DNA from: DATKXU01 sp035528905
GTDB taxonomy: Bacteria > Armatimonadota > UBA5829 > DTJY01
Direction of reading: 5' to 3'
DNA length: 64,000 nt
Assembly: GCA_035528905.1 (NCBI GenBank)
Contig: DATKXU010000037.1
Span: 8,686 to 72,685 of the forward strand
The notes below the pieces were generated by a model. It did not search any database, had not been told where the DNA came from, and worked only from the letters and a program-made list of their open reading frames with translations. The position numbers and the translations under genes were made by a program. How positions within the stretch are numbered: position 1 is the stretch's first letter; every line of letters begins with the position of its first letter. Of the stretch, positions 60,001 to 64,000 are shown one piece after another.

Positions 60001-61657
60001 TCCTAACCCTCAAATCGTCTGCTGGATCCACGTAGAGCCTGCGGGTGTCCCGAACGATGAGGCCCGACTTCGATATCCGGTAGGCGTGGATCTCCAGGCT
60101 GCCGCTCATGTCCTGGCTGAGCGGGAGAGACAGCTCGCCTCTGCCCTTAACCAGGTCGAGCGACGCGGTATGGAGAGTCTGGCCGCTGCGTATGACATCA
60201 ATGTAGATCGTGCCAGTCGGCGAAGGAGACAAACAGGTCAGGTTCACGACATCGCCGACCTTTGCGAGCGCCCTGTCGGTTCTGAGGAGCACCGCGTCTT
60301 CCAGCGCAGAGCCGCGCAGGGCGATCTTGTATTCCGCCCTGCGCCTATTCCTATCTGTGGCAGTGATGTGAAGGTTCAGCACATCCTTCGGCGGAGTAAC
60401 CCTAAACTCGGCGATGCCAGTCGCGTCGGTACGCAGACTGCCGACACGCAAAGCCGGTCTTTCCTCCCTCTCCACAGTGACACGCGCCGATGCCGCTGAG
60501 CCATCGGGATAGGTCGTCATGACGTAGATGACGTTCTGAACGTTCGGGATGATCCGCCCGCCATCGGGCACCGCGATGATCTTGAGCGCCTGAGCCGCGA
60601 CCGGCACGGTCTGCGTGATCTTCTCCTCGTGGTCGGCGCCGTCCTTTACGGCCACCTCGAACTTCACGAACGCGTTTCCTTGCTCTAAGGGCTGCCCCAC
60701 AAAGTAGTCCGGGAGCTTCTGCTCGAACTTGAAGTTGCCGCTGCCGTCCGTGCGGCCGCTGATTTCAGCAAAGTCCTTGAACTGAAAATCGAATGTCGAA
60801 GCCTTGATGTTGACCTTTCCATCCGCGACAGGCTTCCCGAAGAAGTAGTCTGCCTGCACTTTCCCGGCGACGGTCTCGTTCGGCAGGTAGTAAGACTTGT
60901 CCGGGGTGAACTTGATCTTGAACTTAGGCAGGACATAGCGCTCGACGGTGACTTTCTTCTCCGCCTTGGTCTTCCCTATCAGAGCCCGCACGGCATAGCG
61001 CCCCATGTTCACCTCGGTCGCGAGTTGGAAGTCTGCCGACGCGACGCCGTATTGCGAAGTGGGCTGGGTCTTCTTGAAAACCTTGTTTCCCTTCCCGTCT
61101 TCTACCTCTATCGTGAGCGGGGTCTTTGCAACCGCCTGGCGGCTAGGCCGCTTGAGAGCAAGGGCGCGGATGTGCATTACCTGGCCCGGCTGGTAGAGCG
61201 GCTTGTCGGTAGTCAGAAGGATTTGCTGGTCGCGGACGACGCGCACATTCCGCGTAAGGGTGTCCCTTTCCCCAATGCCCTGGGCGATGACGGTCAACTC
61301 GTAAGACCCGTCCTGCACATCCGGCGCCTTGAAGGATGCTGCAAGCGTCCCATCCCTATTCGTGCGCCCTGAAAACAGGAGCAGCGATTCCGCATCCACG
61401 TCCCTTTCCTGCTGCGACAACGCCTTCATATAAGCCTTCACGTACACGCCGCTTACCGGTTTTCCAGTCACGTGGTTCAGCGCGATCACGCGCAGGGAAG
61501 CCTTGCTCCCCGCGAGAAGCTGTGACTGTCCCAGGATGCAGGTCTCGAGCTTAGGCAACGCGGCCTGCGTAGCCCTAGAGGCGATCGCCACAGACAACAG
61601 AACAATCAGCATACAGCACACTAATACTACCCTCGCACATCGCATGTTCTCGGACAT
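57005..61657 (-). CDS. Exported alpha-2-macroglobulin-family protein with thioester and pseudopilin-like insert
   Basis: 1550 residues. Signal peptide in residues 1-30. MG-type Ig domains run to about 620 (LTTDKPLYQPGQVMHIRALALKRPS is typical). Residues about 690-765 look like the C-terminal half of a type II secretion pseudopilin (YAKVARAVVEYYQKYKSPSLK..., LLDRWGRPYDF, ITSLGPDGRKGTEDDV). A flexible Pro/Gly/Ala bait-like region follows (about 790-850), then IRQFFPETMYFNPAVITDGSGKA. The thioester is at PFGCFEQTSS (Cys1071-x-Glu1073-Gln1074). C-terminal toroid and receptor-binding-like domains end the chain. Traps proteases covalently in relatives. No partner PBP1C gene is near. Confidence 0.93.
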   Translation of the reverse strand: MSENMRCARVVLVCCMLIVLLSVAIASRATQAALPKLETCILGQSQLLAGSKASLRVIALNHVTGKPVSGVYVKAYMKALSQQERDVDAESLLLFSGRTNRDGTLAASFKAPDVQDGSYELTVIAQGIGERDTLTRNVRVVRDQQILLTTDKPLYQPGQVMHIRALALKRPSRQAVAKTPLTIEVEDGKGNKVFKKTQPTSQYGVASADFQLATEVNMGRYAVRALIGKTKAEKKVTVERYVLPKFKIKFTPDKSYYLPNETVAGKVQADYFFGKPVADGKVNIKASTFDFQFKDFAEISGRTDGSGNFKFEQKLPDYFVGQPLEQGNAFVKFEVAVKDGADHEEKITQTVPVAAQALKIIAVPDGGRIIPNVQNVIYVMTTYPDGSAASARVTVEREERPALRVGSLRTDATGIAEFRVTPPKDVLNLHITATDRNRRRAEYKIALRGSALEDAVLLRTDRALAKVGDVVNLTCLSPSPTGTIYIDVIRSGQTLHTASLDLVKGRGELSLPLSQDMSGSLEIHAYRISKSGLIVRDTRRLYVDPADDLRVRITPDKKSYLPGKPAKIAFDVRSSAGKGVSAALGVAIVDESVFALQEMQPGMEKIYFLLEKELMEPKFEVHGLSPANIVSPGIDETFGAEKQRAARVLFALAEQGRRQDAGAAYTLAGNSYSEKIRNMREQLSKRVRRDYAKVARAVVEYYQKYKSPSLKDRGGIKYLVEVGLLRRSDLLDRWGRPYDFTPCGCGSFEHSMTITSLGPDGRKGTEDDVAVGGSPGEPERARLLLEGGADLFMAKGVPAPPGPVGVDAALVAGPQAPSVRGVEEVERVPVAVAEVEFRGGYGGAAPAREEIRIRQFFPETMYFNPAVITDGSGKASIHVDVADSITTWRISAMASSAAGELGSTSQGLKCFQDFFIDTDLPVSLTQNDEVSIPVAVYNYLTSAQRVILELTTEPWFELLDSATKRLQIGENDVEAVYFRLRVKEIGSHRLTVHAMGTKMSDAISREIEVMPDGKEYQASINDRLEKTVENTLTIPEDAIDGASNILVKVYPGIFSQVVEGMDKILQMPFGCFEQTSSATYPNILVLDYMKSVNQITPEVQMKAEQYINLGYQRLVTFEVPGGGFSWFGDPPANKVLTAYGVMEFADMSKVYEVDPNLIQRTQQWLVAQREKDGSWSPDQNYLHEESWGRIQKSNLLPTAWIAWALMHSGYDPAEMRPSLSYLKENANDAKDAYTLAMLANALVSAGKDDPAALTALERLVDMKVEEDGKVSWKSDVSTITFTRGKSADVETTALAALAFIRSGRYPDVVSKALTFIIQAKDPNGTWGSTQATILSLKALLASMENRTQEINAKVTVLVNGQEAGTFKITPEDSDVLRQVDCKQFVREGENKIRVEFEGRGSSLYQIAGKYYLPWDKLSQQPEQRLISINVDFDRTTLAKDDIVTSTVKIAYNGSGTANMVMVDLGTPPGFQVMAEDLEALVGGKVVQRYTITSRQVILYFEKLEGGKPVEFKYRLKAKFPIRARTPKSTAYLYYNPEINDVAPPVNMVVE

Positions 61658-61830
61658 CGGATTCTACCCCCGTTCGATGTTGGTCTCAGCACGCATATTG
61701 TGGACTTGCCCTCTCAAACCATTGTCTTAGAGGCAGGAAATGCCCGCCGCCTTCAAAAATGAAGCCTCACGCCGCGATGCAAGCTTACATGCGCCTAGAC
61801 CTAAAGTCAAGCGACATCCCTGCGGCCAGA

Positions 61831-61861
61831 CAAAAAGCCCGGGGGCATTGCGCCCTCGGGC
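61831..61861 (-). terminator. Rho-independent terminator on the minus strand
   Basis: Minus strand GCCCGAGGGC-GCAAT-GCCCCCGGGC (one mismatch in a 10-bp stem), then TTTTTG. It terminates transcription coming from 62.0 kb; the hairpin is outside the alpha-2-macroglobulin gene and 174 bp before its start. Confidence 0.85.
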
Positions 61862-62040
61862 GTGAATTCGGTATGCGCCTGCACGGTCAAGCCGCGTTTT
61901 CCTGTGGGCTCTCCGGGTGGAAGGTCACGGTTCGCGCCTCTTGCCGCTTGCAGAAGTTCAGCGTCTCCCATTGGCGGCTCAATTCTCCAAGTGATCTTTT
62001 CTCTAACCGCCATGGATGCTTATCACAGCCCTCATATTTG
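61862..62040 (-). ncRNA. Possible small structured RNA ending at the terminator
   Basis: A stretch of about 180 nt lies between the secG terminator and the next terminator on the same strand. It has pairing segments, one 7-bp stem GGCGGTT/GAGCCGCC, and G-rich single strands. Its size fits 6S-like RNAs but I did not find their consensus bulge. Promoter not found. Confidence 0.3.
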
Positions 62041-62053
62041 GGCCAGATAATAA

Positions 62054-62085
62054 CAATGCCAGCCGGAGTTCATCCGCTGGCATTG
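62054..62085. terminator. Hairpin terminator downstream of secG
   Basis: CAATGCCAGC and GCTGGCATTG form a 10-bp stem with inner GGA/TCC pairing. On the minus strand it is followed by TTATTATC, on the plus strand by CAAAAGC, so it best serves secG. Confidence 0.75.
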
Positions 62086-62141
62086 CAAAAGCACTGTTCA
62101 CTTATGACTTGTGGCGACTGACTGGTATTCGCTCCGCCGCG

Positions 62142-62390
62142 CTACACGCCTGCTTTGGATCTGATGATATAGACCAATGCGCCCGTTACCATGAACGCTA
62201 TCGCACACCAGCGCGTGAGGCCCGCAAGCTTCTCGTCCATGCCGGGCTTGCCGCGGAACGACGATGACATCTTGCCGCCGATTGTACCGGTCAGGCCCTC
62301 GCTTTTCGTCGTCTGGGACATGACCAGCACGATGAGGATGACCGAGCTAAGCAAGTGGATACCAGTCAATAGTGCCAAACTCGCGCTCAA
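62142..62390 (-). CDS. secG: Preprotein translocase subunit SecG
   Basis: 82 residues, two membrane helices (SLALLTGIHLLSSVILIVLVMSQ and LTRWCAIAFMVTGALVYII) joined by the conserved TKSEGLTGTIGG. Auxiliary subunit of the SecYEG channel. Confidence 0.93.
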   Translation of the reverse strand: MSASLALLTGIHLLSSVILIVLVMSQTTKSEGLTGTIGGKMSSSFRGKPGMDEKLAGLTRWCAIAFMVTGALVYIIRSKAGV

Positions 62391-62475
62391 AGCAATCTAC
62401 CTCGTCTCGGGTCGCGCCGCGGACGCACCGTCCCGTCGGCGCACCACCACAGCATACCAGACTTCGCCGATCTCG

Positions 62476-62691
62476 TCAAGACGTCGAGTCGGTTTCGCTG
62501 TCCGCCTCGGCCTCTTTCGACTTCTCTTCCTCGTCCTCTAGAACAGCTTTCGACGACTTCTTGAACTCCTTGATTCCCTGGCCTAGAGATTTGCCGAGTT
62601 CAGGAAGCTTCTTCGCCCCGAAGAGAAGCACGATTATACCCAATACTATCCATATTTCTTGGCCACCGAAATGCATTTTAGATTCACTCAC
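62476..62691 (-). CDS. tatA: Twin-arginine translocase TatA/E-type subunit (copy 1)
   Basis: 71 residues. One membrane helix (IWIVLGIIVLLFGAKKLPELGKSLGQGIKEFKK), hinge LFGAKKLPELG and an acidic tail. Start either GTG at 62691, overlapping the previous stop by 8 bp, or ATG at 62676. Forms the protein-conducting ring with the neighbouring copy. tatC is not in the window. Confidence 0.92.
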   Translation of the reverse strand: MSESKMHFGGQEIWIVLGIIVLLFGAKKLPELGKSLGQGIKEFKKSSKAVLEDEEEKSKEAEADSETDSTS

Positions 62692-62884
62692 TTTCTTTAT
62701 CAGTGTTCAGGTCTTCCCTCACATCGAGCTCCTCGACGGATGATGAGAAATCCCGCGCGGCTTTCCGAAGCTCCCGCATCGCCTTTCCAAGAGTTCGACC
62801 GATCTCCGGAAGCTTCTTCGGCCCGAAGAGCAGAAGCGCTATGAGTAGTATAACAAGTATCTCCGGATACCCCATAGATCCCAT
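62684..62884 (-). CDS. Twin-arginine translocase TatA/E-type subunit (copy 2)
   Basis: 66 residues: YPEILVILLIALLLFGPKKLPEIGRTLGKAMRELRKAA has the TatA/TatE helix, the FGPKKLPEIG hinge and an amphipathic helix. Different from copy 1 in the hinge (FGPKKLP against FGAKKLP). Translation overlaps copy 1 by 8 bp, so they are co-made; gene is 7 bp after the PfkB-family gene. Confidence 0.92.
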   Translation of the reverse strand: MGSMGYPEILVILLIALLLFGPKKLPEIGRTLGKAMRELRKAARDFSSSVEELDVREDLNTDKESE

Positions 62885-62891
62885 CTAAGTC

Positions 62892-63836
62892 TCACCTCGC
62901 CGCGGCCGCGAGTTCCGCGACTTCAGTCTGTTCCGCGAGCTGCACGATATCCTCACGCCTGCAGAATCCCGCTCCGAAAGTCATGGCATTCGCCGCACCA
63001 GCCCCTACCCCGAACCGAAGGGCCTCAGGAACCGATCCGCCGGTCGCGAGAACATGCAGAAATGCGGCAGCCAAGGCGTCGCCCGAACCGACCGCGCTCA
63101 CAAACGGTATTTCCGGCGGCCGAGCCCTCCAAACCCCTTCCGACGTAGCCGCAAGCGCCCCATCCCGACCAAGCGTAACGATGACTATATCAACTCCACG
63201 ACGGTTGACCTCACGGGCGGCTTCCGTAGCCTCCTCGACGGTACCCAACTGCCTCCCAACGACCGCCGAGAGCTCGTGAACATTGGGCTTCGCCATGAAC
63301 GGCTTAGCCACCAGCGCCTCCGCCAGCGGCGCTCCGCTGGTGTCGAGGACGCAGGGCACGTCGTAATGCCTCGCCAATTCCGTGAGCTCACGGTATATGC
63401 TGTTCACTACGCCCGGCGGGATGCTGCCCGAGAATACCGCAAACTGCATGCCCGGCACGAGGCTTTCGAACTTCAGGTTCAGCCGCCGTACTTCCTCGTC
63501 AGTGACGGCAGGGCCCACCTCATTCAGCTCGGTCTGCGTCTTGCCGATTGGATCGAGAATCGCGATGCATACGCGTGATTCACCGGCGGTGCGGACGAAA
63601 TCGGACTTCAGCCCTTCCTCTCTCATCCCCTGCAGGATGTAGTCGCCGTTGTGACCGCCAATGAACCCCGTGGCGACGGCCTCGCCGCCCACCTCGCGAT
63701 ACACACGGGCGACGTTGATGCCCTTGCCGCCCGGAACGATGCGCCACGATGACGGCCTGTGCACCCGGTCAATCGCGAAGTTCTCCACGGTGTACGTCTT
63801 GTCCACAGCAGCGTTGAGTGTGACAGTGAGAATCAC
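62892..63836 (-). CDS. PfkB-family hexose kinase, 1-phosphofructokinase type (second copy)
   Basis: 314 residues from a GTG at 63836 with GGGGGA about 10 nt upstream. LNAAVDKTYTVENFAIDRVHRP, VPGGKGINVARVYREVGG, GSIPPGVVNSIYREL and catalytic SAVGSGDALAAAF. Shares architecture with the kinase at 45265 but only modest identity by eye. Upstream frame extends to 63881 over the tRNA-Leu promoter and is rejected. Confidence 0.87.
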   Translation of the reverse strand: MILTVTLNAAVDKTYTVENFAIDRVHRPSSWRIVPGGKGINVARVYREVGGEAVATGFIGGHNGDYILQGMREEGLKSDFVRTAGESRVCIAILDPIGKTQTELNEVGPAVTDEEVRRLNLKFESLVPGMQFAVFSGSIPPGVVNSIYRELTELARHYDVPCVLDTSGAPLAEALVAKPFMAKPNVHELSAVVGRQLGTVEEATEAAREVNRRGVDIVIVTLGRDGALAATSEGVWRARPPEIPFVSAVGSGDALAAAFLHVLATGGSVPEALRFGVGAGAANAMTFGAGFCRREDIVQLAEQTEVAELAAAAR

Positions 63837-63874
63837 GCAGACTGAATCCCCCAAACCGGCTCCAGAGCGATTCG

Positions 63875-63903
63875 TTGACAAACGCAGGCCGGTTTGCTAT
63901 ACT
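63875..63903 (+). promoter_or_regulatory. Promoter of tRNA-Leu
   Basis: TTGACA (63875-63880), 17-nt spacer, TATACT (63898-63903), 11 nt before the tRNA. Confidence 0.88.
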
Positions 63904-63914
63904 GATACCGCCGT

Positions 63915-64000
63915 GCCGAAGTGGCGGAATGGCAGACGCGCATGGTTCAGGACCATGTACCCGCAAGGGTGTGCGAGTTCGACTCTCGCCTTCGGCACCA
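63915..64000 (+). tRNA. tRNA-Leu (anticodon CAG), CCA encoded
   Basis: GCCGAAG acceptor pairs with CTTCGGC, anticodon arm CATGG-TTCAGGA-CCATG, a long class II variable arm (TACCCGCAAGGGTG) and T-arm GCGAG-TTCGACT-CTCGC. Discriminator A and CCA end exactly at the last base of the window. Confidence 0.97.

Larger units (their letters stand above)
61658..62141. other. Intergenic region with terminator hairpins and a possible structured RNA
   Basis: No gene is well supported. A 68-codon minus-strand frame (61807-62013) runs through a terminator and is discounted. The region includes two hairpins described separately and a minus-strand segment between them, with GGCGGTT...GAGCCGCC (about 61976-62012) able to pair. 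Confidence 0.4.

Noticed and set aside
61807..62013. 68-residue minus-strand reading frame
   Set aside because: It continues through a strong rho-independent terminator and has no recognised features; a structured RNA seems more likely.

Overview
The window reads as chromosome of a bacterium with fairly high GC (my visual impression; not computed). TamB-like, Tat and Sec components point to a two-membrane cell. Selenocysteine decoding, a hydroxyacyl-CoA-dehydratase-type activase and a [4Fe-4S] ferredoxin suggest at least partly anaerobic metabolism. Many exported glycoside-hydrolase-like and unknown secreted proteins suggest a polysaccharide-using heterotroph. Armatimonadota or a related diderm terrabacterial lineage fits, but no ribosomal marker is present, so this is inference.

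Layout. 1-6.3 kb: a truncated STAS protein, a purine nucleoside phosphorylase-like gene, a PilT-type ATPase, tRNA-Ala(GGC), a stand-alone Lrp/AsnC effector domain, then tRNA-Sec (selC), an HD-GYP protein and selA. 6.3-14.5 kb: a minus-strand run of small regulatory or membrane proteins and large exported proteins of unknown function, with a GHL10-like hydrolase. 14.5-21.6 kb: mutL, mutS, miaB and a PHP phosphoesterase, with 7/8-nt-period repeats at several gene ends. 21.6-26.6 kb: Nudix, a GH57 branching enzyme, a selenoprotein read through an in-frame UGA, and a secreted GH42-like protein. 26.9-31.1 kb: a 1404-residue tandem activase. 31.2-37.4 kb: an accessory stretch with a MITE-like element, a secreted beta-helix protein, a KAP-family NTPase fused to leucine-rich repeats, hicBA, and a GH42 gene cut short beside hicBA. 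37.4-47.7 kb: ferredoxin, heparinase-like, DUF169, PEBP, xseAB and a tightly coupled PepSY/PfkB/Usp/dehydrogenase operon. 47.8-61.7 kb: a Lon-family protease, TamB-like protein, Usp, TPR, Ig-like carboxypeptidase-regulatory protein and an alpha-2-macroglobulin. 61.7-64 kb: a possible small RNA, secG, two tatA genes, a second PfkB kinase and tRNA-Leu(CAG).

The most coherent functional story is selenium. selC and selA lie about 18-20 kb from a gene whose C-GCAxxG-C-C-type redox protein is complete only if UGA codon 23 is read as selenocysteine; a 5-bp stem with a 7-nt loop starts 17 nt after that codon. The most striking non-coding structure is a family of intergenic repeats with 7-8 nt period. 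They form inverted repeats, sit in frame inside miaB, and supply stop codons and C-terminal residues to several genes. The best candidate for an undescribed accessory (possibly defence) protein is the KAP-LRR NTPase, whose six 66-bp LRR units are almost identical at DNA level.
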